Assembly: GCA_958353395.1 (NCBI GenBank)
Contig: CATWSG010000010.1
Coordinates: 1-64,000 of the forward strand
Source: an uncultured Collinsella sp.
Lineage (GTDB): Bacteria > Actinomycetota > Coriobacteriia > Coriobacteriales > Coriobacteriaceae
Length of the DNA: 64,000 nt
Direction of reading: 5' to 3'
Shown: positions 41,724 to 50,891 of the stretch, piece by piece
How positions within the stretch are numbered: position 1 is the stretch's first letter
How the letters are laid out: each line of letters starts with the position of its first letter
Notes under the pieces: model-generated
The model's input: the letters and a program-made list of their open reading frames with translations, nothing else
Databases searched by the model: none
What the model was told of the DNA's origin: nothing
Made by a program: the position numbers and the translations under genes

Positions 41724-42860
41724 CTATAGGGTTGACACGAAGTTGGACAGGCGGCGGAGACCTTCGTCCAGATTTTTGTCGGAGACGCAGTAGCTTAAGC
41801 GGACGTGGCCTTCGGTGCCGAAGCAGTCGCCCGGGACTAGGGCTATGTTTGCCTCTTTGATGGCTTTGATGCAGAAGTCTTCGCTCGTTAGGCCGTATTG
41901 TTTGATGCTCGGGAAGGTGTAGAAGGCTCCTGCGGGCTCTACTACGTCGAGGCCCATGGCGTCTAAAGCTGCGAGCACGCGTTCGCGACGGGCTCGGTAG
42001 ACTTTGAGCATGGGGGTTGGGTCGACGGTCAGGGCTCGGGCTGCGGCGTCCATTTCGAAGGAGACAGCACTCGATACTAGGTATTGGTGGGCTTTTGCGA
42101 TCTCGGCGATGACGGGGGTTGCCGCTGCGAGCCAGCCCAAGCGCCAGCCGGTCATGGCCCAGGGCTTGGAAAAGCTCTCGATGACGACCGTCTGATCGCG
42201 AAGCTCCGGGTGACGCTGGGCAAAGCGCTCGTAGCCATCCACATAAACCAGGCGGTTGTATACGTCGTCGCAGACCACGTAGATGCCCGTCTGCTCCGCC
42301 ACGTGCGCCACGGCATCGAGCGAAGCCGCGTTGAGGATACAGCCCGTAGGATTGTTGGGCGAGCAGATGACGATGGCCTTGGTCGCCGGTGTCACGCAGG
42401 CACGAAGCGCTTCCTCATCGATCTGGAATTGCGCGGGCTCCGTATCAAAAAAGACCGCCTTAGCGTGGTTGGCCACGACGATGCTCTCGTACAGGCCAAA
42501 GGCAGGCGTGGGGATGATGACCTCGTCGCCGGGGTTGAGCATGGCCATAAACGTAGCCGACAGGGCCTCGGTCGCACCATCGGTCAGGATGACCTCGTCG
42601 GCCGAATATGTAAGGCCCGCGTCGCCCATATATGCGGACAGCGTCTCGCGCAGGGCGGGGCGACCGTTGTTGGGCGGATAGTGCGTGTCACCGCGGTCCA
42701 GTGCGGCGGTCACCTCGGCGCTAATCACATCGGGCGTGGGAAAATCGGGCTCGCCGAGCGCGAGCGCGATGCACCCCGGATGCTGGGCGGCAAGCGCGTT
42801 AATCCGGCGGATACTGGAGGGCTTGAGCGTGGCAAGCGAGGTATTCATGGGCAGACGCAT
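41724..42860 (-). CDS. PLP-dependent class I/II aminotransferase
   Basis: Encodes 378 aa, fold type I. The PLP lysine is in SFSKPWAMTGWRLGWLAAAT (about residue 227), with ICSPNNPTGCIL and the C-terminal substrate Arg in GHVRLSYC. Closest in pattern to aspartate/aromatic aminotransferases such as PatA/AspC; the amino acid substrate cannot be told. ATG at 42860 follows GAAAGGA. The gene's 3' half uses noticeably fewer GC-ending codons than its neighbours. Confidence 0.9.
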   Translation of the reverse strand: MRLPMNTSLATLKPSSIRRINALAAQHPGCIALALGEPDFPTPDVISAEVTAALDRGDTHYPPNNGRPALRETLSAYMGDAGLTYSADEVILTDGATEALSATFMAMLNPGDEVIIPTPAFGLYESIVVANHAKAVFFDTEPAQFQIDEEALRACVTPATKAIVICSPNNPTGCILNAASLDAVAHVAEQTGIYVVCDDVYNRLVYVDGYERFAQRHPELRDQTVVIESFSKPWAMTGWRLGWLAAATPVIAEIAKAHQYLVSSAVSFEMDAAARALTVDPTPMLKVYRARRERVLAALDAMGLDVVEPAGAFYTFPSIKQYGLTSEDFCIKAIKEANIALVPGDCFGTEGHVRLSYCVSDKNLDEGLRRLSNFVSTL

Positions 42861-42953
42861 GGCGTTCCTTTCGTAAGGGTTGCACTAGGATAGCGCGGCG
42901 GGGCGCCACCAGACGGTGTAACCTAAACGGAAACGAGCCGGAAAGGAGATGGC

Positions 42954-43616
42954 ATGGAGACGACCGCGCGCGGCGACGTACCAAAAACACTGCACACCGT
43001 TGCGTATATCAGCATTCCCAATAGCGCCGATCTTGATTTTTTGCTCTGGGACCTGCAGGATGCCATCGCCGCCTATGCTCAACTTTCCGGCACCGCACTC
43101 CCCCGCCCGGTCGACTTGAAGGCAAATGACGCCGGCAGCGTTGCCGATGGCATCGTGCTGGCCATTGAAGATGTGGCTGACGATGAGACGTTGACAGCCA
43201 TCGAGCAGGCGCTTGAGCGCTTTGGCGGTACGGGGACGCGCGTCTATGTCGCGATTCGAGCCGCACAAGAGGGCACTGAGCAGGCGCGTGGGACCGCCGT
43301 TCGCCTGCACAAGGCATGTGAGCGCCATGACCAATTGTGGTGCGGCGGAGTTGTCATCTGTGCCGGTGGCGGCATCGCAGCGCTTCACCATTCCCCACGC
43401 ATGGGTCTCTTACGCCGGCCTTTTTCGGAAGCGATGGATAAGCTTGTGGGCGCTGTGCGCATGGGCTGCTCCGTCGAGCATGCACAGCGACTTGGCGGCG
43501 GCAATGCCGCCAACGTCGACGCCGACGGCATGGTTTGCGCCGAGCCAGCCGTGCCCGCGCCGATCTGGCGAGGCGTTCTGAAACGTCTGGGCGCCCACGC
43601 TCAAACAAAAATCTAA
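42954..43616 (+). CDS. Hypothetical protein, alpha/beta, Coriobacteria-like
   Basis: Encodes 220 aa and was not recognised. It starts at an ATG behind AAGGAG. The sequence alternates predicted strands and helices (TLHTVAYISIPNSADLDFLL, DGIVLAIEDVADDE, TRVYVAIRAAQEG), then a glycine-rich turn GGVVICAGGGIAALHHSPRM and LLRRPFSEAMDKLVGAVRMG. This might be a flavodoxin- or Rossmann-like fold but no cofactor motif is certain. No signal peptide or membrane segment. Convergent with, and one base from, the deoxyinosine glycosylase gene. Confidence 0.7.
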   Translation: METTARGDVPKTLHTVAYISIPNSADLDFLLWDLQDAIAAYAQLSGTALPRPVDLKANDAGSVADGIVLAIEDVADDETLTAIEQALERFGGTGTRVYVAIRAAQEGTEQARGTAVRLHKACERHDQLWCGGVVICAGGGIAALHHSPRMGLLRRPFSEAMDKLVGAVRMGCSVEHAQRLGGGNAANVDADGMVCAEPAVPAPIWRGVLKRLGAHAQTKI

Positions 43617-43617
43617 A

Positions 43618-44181
43618 TTAAATTACAGCCCAGTCAACGGCCTCGCGCCAGCGCTCGACAAGGCGTTCCAGGCGCCATCCCGCATTGGCGGGACTTGTCG
43701 ACGGCAGAACGATGGCCGGCAGCCCGGTGCGCTCTTGTAGATAGCGCTTGTAGAGCCGCCCTGCCGTGCCGCCGTTACAGACAACGACCTCGATAGGAGC
43801 TGCGCCGGTAATGCGCTCGACATGCGCCGGAACGACGTTTTTGATGCTGGCGTCACTCGAACCCTTAATGTCGCAGCTCTCGATCACATCCCACAGGGCC
43901 ACGCCGCCGTTCAGCAGCATGGACCGCTTGGCGGCAATGGAGGCATCAAGCGTCGCGGGCCCACCGCTTGCCAAAGGGTCGCCCTCGTTGGGCGGCACAG
44001 GCACACCGAGGCACGCGGCCATCACGCGCCAAAAGCGATTCTGAGGGTTGCCGTAATAAAAGGAATTGGCGCGCGAAAGCACCGAGGGAAACGACCCCAG
44101 CACCAAAATGCGCGAGCGCTCGTCAAACACGGGCTCAAACCCATGCTCAATATGTTGATAACCCTCATCCAGCGTGGCCAC
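43618..44181 (-). CDS. DNA-deoxyinosine glycosylase (UDG family 6-like)
   Basis: Encodes 187 aa. The motifs RILVLGSFPSVLSRANSFYY, GNPQNRFWRVMAA and LPSTSPANAGWRLERLV match hypoxanthine-DNA glycosylases of the uracil-DNA glycosylase superfamily, which excise deaminated bases to start base-excision repair. An Asn in the GNPQNRF motif is the catalytic residue known for the family. Starts 3 nt after the GH13 gene's upstream neighbour end, i.e. it lies directly downstream on the opposite side of the GH13 stop (44185) and may be read separately. Confidence 0.85.
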   Translation of the reverse strand: MATLDEGYQHIEHGFEPVFDERSRILVLGSFPSVLSRANSFYYGNPQNRFWRVMAACLGVPVPPNEGDPLASGGPATLDASIAAKRSMLLNGGVALWDVIESCDIKGSSDASIKNVVPAHVERITGAAPIEVVVCNGGTAGRLYKRYLQERTGLPAIVLPSTSPANAGWRLERLVERWREAVDWAVI

Positions 44182-44184
44182 GAG

Positions 44185-45561
44185 CTAGGCCCTCAGCAGA
44201 TAGCGCACCTCGTAGGGTGCAAGCTCAAGGGTACCCGTCAGCTCGACCGTGGGCGCACCGTCGGCAAGCAGGTCGACGAAGGAGCCGTTGAGTTCGCCGG
44301 CTCCAAAGGTATAGGGCTCGTTCACGGCATTGACCGCCACGAGCACCGTCGCGTCGTCGCAGGCGCGCTCGAACAGCAGCTGCTTGTTCTGGATCACCAC
44401 GTTGCGATAGGCACCGTAGTTGAGAGCACGGGCCGCCGCGTCGTCGGCCGAACGAAAGTGTGCGAGCTGCGTGATGAACGCCGTCAGCTCGTTGGGCGCA
44501 GGCTCATCGAGCGCAGGTCGCAGAGCCCAGTCACCATCGGGGTCGCCCTTTTCGCCAGGAATCCCCCACTCGCTGCCATAGTAGACGCACGGAATGCCCG
44601 GCATACCAAAGAGCATGCCGTAGGCGGGACGCAGGCAGGATTTGTCGGTGAGGATACTTGCCAGGCGCGGCACATCGTGGTTGTCGACAAACGAAAGCAG
44701 ATGTTTGCCGCGGTAGATGCACCAAGGGTCGCCGCCAAACTGACGGTGCAGCGAATGGGCGATCTCGAACATGTTGACCGAGTTAAAGCTGGAATACAGG
44801 CCCTTGTAGCACTCGTAATTAGTGCACGAGTCGAGCATCTCGTCGTTGACGATCTGATTGTAGTCGCCGTGGAGCGTCTCGCCGATGAGCACAAAGCCGG
44901 GCTTGAGCTCACGGGTAAAGGAGTGTAGGCGGCGCATAAAGTCGCGGTCAAGCATATAGGCAACGTCCAGGCGCAGGCCGTCGACGCCAAAGACGTCGGC
45001 CCAACGGCGCACGGACTCGAGCAGGTAATCGACCACAGCGGGATTTTGCAGGTTGAGCTTCACAAGCTCAAAATGGCCTTCCCAGCCCTCGTACCAAAAG
45101 CCGTCGCCATAGCAGGAATCGCCGTCAAAGCTAATGTGGAACCAGTCCTTGTAGGGCGAGTCCCACTTGCGCTCCTGCACATCGCGGAAGGCCCAAAAAC
45201 CGCGGCCGACGTGGTTGAAGACGGCATCGAGCACCACGCGGATGCCATGGGCATGCAGCGTGTCGCATACGGCGGCAAAGTCGGCGTCCCCACCCAGGCG
45301 ACGGTCGATATGGCGCAGGCTGCGTGTATCGTAGCCGTGGCTATCAGATTCGAGCGGTGGGTTGATGAGCACAGCGCCAACGCCGAGTTCCTGCATGTAG
45401 TCGGCCCATTGGGCGACCTTCATGATAGGAGCATCGGGGTTGGGCGCGGCGTTGGCAGCCTGGGCGAGCCCATCCTCGGCAACGGGCGCGGCGTTTTCGC
45501 GCGGAGCCCCGCAAAAGCCCAGCGGATAGATCTGATAGAACGTCGTCTCGTATGCCCACAT
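44185..45561 (-). CDS. GH13 alpha-amylase family glycosidase
   Basis: Encodes 458 aa. The four GH13 regions are visible: LDAVFNHVG (112-119), GLRLDVAYM with nucleophile Asp199, LIGETLHGDYN with acid/base Glu228, and FVDNHDVPRL with Asp293. No signal peptide, so it acts in the cytosol on imported maltodextrins or related alpha-glucans, like neopullulanase/cyclomaltodextrinase types, though the extra N-terminal N domain of those enzymes is missing. The 3' end is 3 nt from the downstream glycosylase start, so the two may be cotranscribed. Confidence 0.9.
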   Translation of the reverse strand: MWAYETTFYQIYPLGFCGAPRENAAPVAEDGLAQAANAAPNPDAPIMKVAQWADYMQELGVGAVLINPPLESDSHGYDTRSLRHIDRRLGGDADFAAVCDTLHAHGIRVVLDAVFNHVGRGFWAFRDVQERKWDSPYKDWFHISFDGDSCYGDGFWYEGWEGHFELVKLNLQNPAVVDYLLESVRRWADVFGVDGLRLDVAYMLDRDFMRRLHSFTRELKPGFVLIGETLHGDYNQIVNDEMLDSCTNYECYKGLYSSFNSVNMFEIAHSLHRQFGGDPWCIYRGKHLLSFVDNHDVPRLASILTDKSCLRPAYGMLFGMPGIPCVYYGSEWGIPGEKGDPDGDWALRPALDEPAPNELTAFITQLAHFRSADDAAARALNYGAYRNVVIQNKQLLFERACDDATVLVAVNAVNEPYTFGAGELNGSFVDLLADGAPTVELTGTLELAPYEVRYLLRA

Positions 45562-45632
45562 AACAGCCTCCCGGTAAGCTCAACACAACGACATCCATTG
45601 TATGCCCAGCTTGTATCCTCTCCCCCAAAATA

Positions 45633-45699
45633 AGTTGCGGTGGAATAGTTCCTGCTTGGACCTTCAGAGGCCTTAAACAGGAACTATTCCACCGCAACT
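45633..45699. repeat. 22-bp perfect palindrome, family A copy 1
   Basis: GTTGCGGTGGAATAGTTCCT with flanks (45633-45654) and its perfect complement (45678-45699) with a 23-nt loop. Another copy with nearly the same arms is at 49771-49839. Lies between the MFS gene end and GH13 start. Confidence 0.85.
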
Positions 45700-45714
45700 G
45701 ATGAGGGGACGTGA

Positions 45715-46911
45715 TTAGGCGACGGGCTTGGCGCGGCGGATGGCCGGAAACAGCACGGTGATGGCGAGGATGACGCCCACGACGGCAATCGCCCCGCCCA
45801 CAAAGCCGATCCAGGCGATACCGGGACCCGAAACCACGGCTCCGCCGATCGCGGTACCCGTGCCGATACCGAGGTTGAACAGGCCCGAGAAGATCGACAT
45901 GGCGACGGCCGACGAATCTGTCGGCGTGTGCTTGATGAGCTCGGCCTGAAACGCCACGTTAAAGGCCGTGGCGCAGCAACCCCACAGTGCGCAGACGGCA
46001 AGCACTGTCACGAGCGACGATGCGGCCGGCCCCATGAGCAGCAGGGCCACCGGCACGCCGGAGAGCGTGATAGCCAAGAACGGGAAGCGATGCCCATCGA
46101 ACAGGCGGCCAAACAGCCAGCTTCCGAGCAAACCAGAGCAGCCAAACGCCGTCAGCGTCATGGTAATGGCGCCCGCATCGACGTGCGCGACCTGCGCCAG
46201 GAAGGGCTCGATATAGCTGTAGCTTGCGTAATAGCCGGTCGCCATGAAGACCGTGACTGCGTAGAGCGCGATGAGGAGCGGGTTCTTGAGCAGCTCGGGC
46301 AGCTGTTTGACAGTAAAGCGCTCACCCGTCGGCATGGCCGGGAACACCGTTGCCTGGTAGACGACCGCGATGGCTGAGAGGCCCCCGACCACGGCAAACG
46401 TCATACGCCAGCCCACGGCCAGGCCAATGGCGCGGCCGAGCGGCAGGCCGAAGATCTGTGCGATGGAAGAGCCCGTGGCGATCATGCTGATGGCGAGCGC
46501 GCCGTGGCGCGTGTCGACCAGGCGCGAGGCCATAATCGAAGCGACCGACCAGAACACGGCATGCGCGCAAGCGACCACCAGGCGCGCGCAGACCAGGATG
46601 GGATAGGTGGGCGCCACGGCGGACAGGAACTGGCCGAGCGAGAACACGGCAAGCACGCCCAGCAGCATCCGCTTGAACTCGAAGCGCGAGGCAAACACCA
46701 TGAGCGGCAACGACAGCAGCATGACGCCCCAGGCATAGACCGAGATCATGATGCCAGCTTGGGCCTCGGTAAGCGAGAACGACGCGGCGATATCAGTCAA
46801 AAGGCCGATGGGCATAAACTCCGACGTGTTGAACACGAACGCACAGCAGGTGAGCCCGATAAGCGGGAGCCACTGCCTGAGCGTGATGCCGTCTTGCCTT
46901 GCCTGACTCAT
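45715..46911 (-). CDS. MFS transporter, DHA1-like (sugar/drug efflux type)
   Basis: Encodes 398 aa with twelve predicted transmembrane segments. TSEFMPIGLLTDIAASF in TM1 and the following pattern resemble the SotB/YdeA/AraJ group of proton-driven exporters. ATG at 46911 has GGAG 9 nt before it and is preferred to the ATG at 46926. Substrate unknown. Confidence 0.88.
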   Translation of the reverse strand: MSQARQDGITLRQWLPLIGLTCCAFVFNTSEFMPIGLLTDIAASFSLTEAQAGIMISVYAWGVMLLSLPLMVFASRFEFKRMLLGVLAVFSLGQFLSAVAPTYPILVCARLVVACAHAVFWSVASIMASRLVDTRHGALAISMIATGSSIAQIFGLPLGRAIGLAVGWRMTFAVVGGLSAIAVVYQATVFPAMPTGERFTVKQLPELLKNPLLIALYAVTVFMATGYYASYSYIEPFLAQVAHVDAGAITMTLTAFGCSGLLGSWLFGRLFDGHRFPFLAITLSGVPVALLLMGPAASSLVTVLAVCALWGCCATAFNVAFQAELIKHTPTDSSAVAMSIFSGLFNLGIGTGTAIGGAVVSGPGIAWIGFVGGAIAVVGVILAITVLFPAIRRAKPVA

Positions 46912-47032
46912 ATATAACGTCTCCAATCATTTTGAGTGGAGGCGATTATATAGCAACGGCCCCGCATCCGTCAGCAACAGATGCAGGGCCGAAAACAATT
47001 CGATACACAAAGGTTGCGCCGTCAATAAATAA

Positions 47033-49393
47033 CTAAGCCAGCCCCAGCAATATGCCCGCCGAATGCACGACAAACGCCACGATCCAGGCGACCGTCACTT
47101 GAAACGCGAACACGGCAACGGCGTAGCGCGCGCCCAGCTCGCTCTTGACGGCGCCGATGGCTGCCACACAGGGCGGGTACAGCAGCGTAAAGACCAGGAA
47201 CACATAGGCAGTGAACGGCGAAAACATGGTCGACAGTGCCGCGGGCGAGGTCGCGCCCAAAAGCACCGTGAGGGTCGAGATGACACTCTCCTTGGCGATA
47301 AGTCCGGTGACGAGCGCCGTGGATGCACGCCAGTCGCCAAACCCAAGCGGCGTCAGCGCCGGCGCAATGATGCTGCCGAGACCCGCAAGCAGACTCTGCG
47401 ACTGATCGGCGACCACATTAAAGCGGATGTCGAACGTCTGAAGGAACCAGATGACCACGGTAGCGGCAAAGATAATGGTAAAGGCCTTGGTAATAAAGTC
47501 TTTGGCCTTATCCCATGCCAGCATCACCGTCGTCTTGACGCTCGGCAGGCGGTAATTGGGCAGCTCCATGATAAACGGCACCGGGTCGCCCTTAAATGCC
47601 GTGCGGTTGAGTACCAAAGCCGCGATACAGCCAACCGCAATGCCGATCAGATAGAGCGAGACCATGGCGGGAACCGTCGCCTGCGGGAAAAACGCCCCGC
47701 ACAGCAAGCCGTAAACCGGCAGCTTGGCTGAGCAGCTCATAAACGGCGTGAGCATGACCGTCATCTTGCGGTCGTGCTCGGATGGGAGCGTACGGGTCGA
47801 CATGATAGCCGGCACGGTGCAGCCAAAACCGACGAGCATGGGCACGAAACTGCGGCCCGACAGGCCAAAGCGACGCAACACCTTATCCATGACAAAGGCC
47901 ACGCGCGCCATGTATCCGGAGTCTTCCAGAATGGAGAGGAACAAAAAGAGCACGACGATAATCGGCAGGAAGGTCAGCACACTGCCCACGCCCGTAAGCA
48001 CGCCGTCGACAGCCAGCGAGCGCACCACGTCGTTGGTACCGAACGCCTTGAGGCCCGCATCGGCCGAGGCGATGATGGCAGCGACACCGTCCTCCATGAG
48101 TCCCTGCAACGCCGCGCCAATCACGCCAAACGTCAGCCAAAAGACGAGGCCCATGATCACCAGAAACGCCGGAATGGCTGTGTAACGACCTGTCAGGATG
48201 CGGTCAATCTTGACGGAGCGCACGTGCTCGCGGCTCTCGTGCGGCTTGACGACGCAACGCCCGCACACGTCGCCGATAAAGCTAAAACGCATATCGGCCA
48301 GCGCAGATAGGCGGTCGGTGCCGGCCTCGCCCTCCATCTGGGTAATGATGTGCTCGATAGCGTCGAGCTCGTTGCGATCCAGGTGAAGCGCCTCGGTTAC
48401 CAGCTCATCGCCCTCGACCAGCTTGGTCGCCGCAAAGCGCACCGGGATGTGCGCCGTCACGGCATGGTCCTCGATCAGGTTAGCAATACCGTGGATGCAG
48501 CGATGCAGCGCACCGCCGTCCGGACCGTCGGGCGCGCAAAAGTCCAGGCGACCGGGGCGCTCGCGGAACCGCGCCACGTGCAAGGCATGATCCACCAACT
48601 CGCCGATACCCTCGTTGCGGGCAGCACTAATGGGAACAACGGGCACGCCCAACAGACTCTCGAGCAGGTTGACGTCCACGGCGCCGCCGTTGGCGGTCAC
48701 CTCGTCCATCATGTTGAGCGCGATGACCATAGGACGGTCGAGCTCCATGAGCTGCAGTGTCAGGTACAGGTTACGTTCGATGTTGGTGGCGTCGATGATG
48801 TCGATGATGGCGTCGGGGTTTTCGTCCAAGATGAATTGGCGGCTGACGATCTCTTCGCCCGTGTACGGCGACAGGGAGTAAATGCCGGGCAGATCGGTAA
48901 CGCTTGCCTCGGGATGGTTACGGATGGTGCCGTCCTTGCGGTCGACCGTCACGCCAGGAAAGTTACCGACGTGCTGGTTGGAGCCCGTAAGCTGGTTGAA
49001 CAGCGTGGTCTTACCGCAGTTTTGGTTGCCGGCGAGGGCAAAATGCAGCGGTGCGCCCTCGGGCACGGCCGTTTTTGCCGCACGGGGCGAATACGTCCCC
49101 TCGCCCAGGGCCGGATGCTCCGTCGTGCCGATTGCGGCGTTAGCGCGCGGACCCGTATCGGTGTCGTGAATACCCACGAGCTCGATGCGAGCGGCATCGT
49201 CCTTGCGCAGTGTCAACTCGTAGCCACGCAGGCGGATCTCGAGCGGGTCGCCCATGGGGGCGTACTTCATCATGGTGACTTCGGTGCCCGGCGTTAGGCC
49301 CATGTCCAAAATATGCTGTCGGAGTGCCTGGTCGTCCGATGCCACCGATGCGACAACGGCGTCCTTTCCAATCTCGAGCGTATCGAGCTTCAC
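47033..49393 (-). CDS. feoB: Fused FeoA-FeoB ferrous iron transporter
   Basis: Encodes 786 aa. Residues 1-75 are a FeoA SH3-like domain (HILDMGLTPGTEVTMMKYAP); the G domain follows with GNQNCGKTT (122-130), FPGVTVDRKDG, TDLPGIYSLSPYTGEE and LNMMDE; then the membrane part with the FeoB cysteine core (FGCTVPAIMSTRTL, FMSCSAKLPVYGLL). Imports Fe2+ under anaerobic conditions. GTG at 49393 follows GGAGG; the frame stays open to 49630 but without homology. FeoA is usually a separate gene. Confidence 0.94.
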   Translation of the reverse strand: MKLDTLEIGKDAVVASVASDDQALRQHILDMGLTPGTEVTMMKYAPMGDPLEIRLRGYELTLRKDDAARIELVGIHDTDTGPRANAAIGTTEHPALGEGTYSPRAAKTAVPEGAPLHFALAGNQNCGKTTLFNQLTGSNQHVGNFPGVTVDRKDGTIRNHPEASVTDLPGIYSLSPYTGEEIVSRQFILDENPDAIIDIIDATNIERNLYLTLQLMELDRPMVIALNMMDEVTANGGAVDVNLLESLLGVPVVPISAARNEGIGELVDHALHVARFRERPGRLDFCAPDGPDGGALHRCIHGIANLIEDHAVTAHIPVRFAATKLVEGDELVTEALHLDRNELDAIEHIITQMEGEAGTDRLSALADMRFSFIGDVCGRCVVKPHESREHVRSVKIDRILTGRYTAIPAFLVIMGLVFWLTFGVIGAALQGLMEDGVAAIIASADAGLKAFGTNDVVRSLAVDGVLTGVGSVLTFLPIIVVLFLFLSILEDSGYMARVAFVMDKVLRRFGLSGRSFVPMLVGFGCTVPAIMSTRTLPSEHDRKMTVMLTPFMSCSAKLPVYGLLCGAFFPQATVPAMVSLYLIGIAVGCIAALVLNRTAFKGDPVPFIMELPNYRLPSVKTTVMLAWDKAKDFITKAFTIIFAATVVIWFLQTFDIRFNVVADQSQSLLAGLGSIIAPALTPLGFGDWRASTALVTGLIAKESVISTLTVLLGATSPAALSTMFSPFTAYVFLVFTLLYPPCVAAIGAVKSELGARYAVAVFAFQVTVAWIVAFVVHSAGILLGLA

Positions 49394-49440
49394 GTCCGTG
49401 TTCCTCCCCCGGCGCCCACAGGGCGTTGCATTTATGTTCA

Positions 49441-49512
49441 CCTTGGCTAACCGTTTGCCACGGCTAACCAATTTAACCATGCATGATAGCGCGAACACAC
49501 AACGATGTTCAA
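49441..49512 (-). promoter_or_regulatory. feoAB promoter with GGTTAGCC direct repeats
   Basis: Minus-strand TTGAAC (49507-49512), an 18-nt spacer and TATCAT (49483-49488). Downstream, GGTTAGCC occurs twice with a 17-bp period (within 49441-49452 and 49458-49469). The 8-mer matches the half-site of DtxR/IdeR-type iron boxes. Confidence 0.45.
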
Positions 49513-49556
49513 TCAGCAAATTGGCGCAATGGGGACAGGCAGGAGAGTTCAGGGCC

Positions 49557-49757
49557 ATAGTTTCCCGATGAGGCCTCTCGGGGAAACTACATCCCAGAAT
49601 TCCGGCTCGAAACGGGATATGGTTTCCCAAACAGGCCTCTTACGGAAAATGCATCCCGGAATCCCCGCTCGAAACGGGACGCGCTTTCCCAGTCGAGGCC
49701 CTATGGGAAACTGCGTCCCACCTTGAAAGGCAAAACTGGGGCGCAGTTTCCGGACGG
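49557..49757. repeat. 62-bp tandem hairpin array upstream of feoAB
   Basis: Units anchored by TTTCCC at 49561, 49623, 49685 and TTTCC at 49747, an exact 62-bp period. Each contains TTTCCC...GGGAAA and ATCCC...CTCGAAACGGGA pairs around AGGCC. Arm bases vary from unit to unit while pairing is largely kept. No gene in 49394-49865. Confidence 0.8.
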
Positions 49758-49770
49758 GGCATCAAAAACG

Positions 49771-49839
49771 AAGTTGCGGTGGAATAGTTCCTGGATGGGC
49801 TGGTTGATGCCCCAGATAGGAACTATTTCACCGCAAGTT
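49771..49839. repeat. 22-bp palindrome, family A copy 2
   Basis: Left arm 49771-49792 is the same as in the copy at 45633 over more than 20 bases; right arm 49818-49839 pairs with two mismatches; loop 25 nt with unrelated sequence. Follows directly after the 62-bp array. Confidence 0.8.
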
Positions 49840-49865
49840 ATTGAAGGGCTTGGATGCCGGGACTC

Positions 49866-50765
49866 TTACAGATGGCGCTCGAGGAAGCGGAAGGCCAGGC
49901 GGATCCAGGGACGGACGGAAACCTGCTTGTCCTCGTTGTCGACCGCGGTGTTGGCGTTGCCGAGCGAAAGGCCGTGACCACCCTGGTCGAAGACGTGCAT
50001 CTCGCATGCAACGCCCTCCTCGGCCATGCGCTGCGCAAACGGGTAGACCTGCGCGATCGGCGCCGTCTTGTCGTCGGACACGCCCCACACAAAGGTCGGC
50101 GGCATCTGACGCGAAACATGCGTGGTGGGGCAGATATCGGCCAAATGCTCGTCAGTTGCCTCGCCACCCGTCACCATCGACAGGTAGTCGTTGAGCAAAT
50201 CGCGCCCCGTCTTGCCGCCCGTCTTGGGCACGCGCAAGTCAATGCGCGGATCGCGCGTCTGCATGTCGCGCACATAGGCAAAGTCGAGCAGCGGATAGCC
50301 CAGCACCACGGCATCGGGACGAATGTCGTCCGGACGTGCCCCGGCAAGTGCCGCGAAGGGGCCGGTCTTCCACTGCGTTGCCAGCGAGGCACAGATCATG
50401 CCGCCCGCCGAGAATCCCACGACGCACACGCGCTTAGGATCGACATGCCACTCGTCGGCGTTGGCGCGCACCGTGGCGACCATCTTGGCAAGATCTGCCT
50501 GGGGGTGTGGAAAGCTCACGTCACCCGTAGAGCTCGTAACATAGTTGAGCACAAAGGCCTGGTAACCGTGATCCAAAAATGCAAACGCCACCGGGTCCTG
50601 CTCGTGCGGAGCGATATGTGTAAACCCGCCTCCGCCACAGATAATCACCGCGGGGCGGCGGCCATTCGGTTTATCGGGCAACGGCTCGGCACCCAAATAC
50701 GTAAACGTCGCCGGATAATCCTCGGTCGGCTCCTCGCCCCACAGCGCATGGTTCTCGACAATCAT
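49866..50765 (-). CDS. Alpha/beta hydrolase (esterase-like)
   Basis: Encodes 299 aa. The oxyanion loop is ICGGGGFTHIAPHEQDP, the nucleophile elbow GFSAGG (Ser near residue 143), Asp region near AVVLGYPLLDF and His in FDQGGHGLSLGN. This fits the BD-FAE/acetyl-esterase type that often deacylates sugars or small esters; the substrate is unknown. ATG at 50765 follows GGGAG. No signal peptide, so cytosolic. Confidence 0.88.
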   Translation of the reverse strand: MIVENHALWGEEPTEDYPATFTYLGAEPLPDKPNGRRPAVIICGGGGFTHIAPHEQDPVAFAFLDHGYQAFVLNYVTSSTGDVSFPHPQADLAKMVATVRANADEWHVDPKRVCVVGFSAGGMICASLATQWKTGPFAALAGARPDDIRPDAVVLGYPLLDFAYVRDMQTRDPRIDLRVPKTGGKTGRDLLNDYLSMVTGGEATDEHLADICPTTHVSRQMPPTFVWGVSDDKTAPIAQVYPFAQRMAEEGVACEMHVFDQGGHGLSLGNANTAVDNEDKQVSVRPWIRLAFRFLERHL

Positions 50766-50891
50766 ATGTGCTCCCTTCGCGCAAATTATGCGCCCTTGTT
50801 TTTCGCCTTCAAGCGTACCCCACTTGAACCCGTGGCGCAGAAACACTCCGGCAATAAGTTTCCCTTCAACTGATATATCACATAATCCCAG

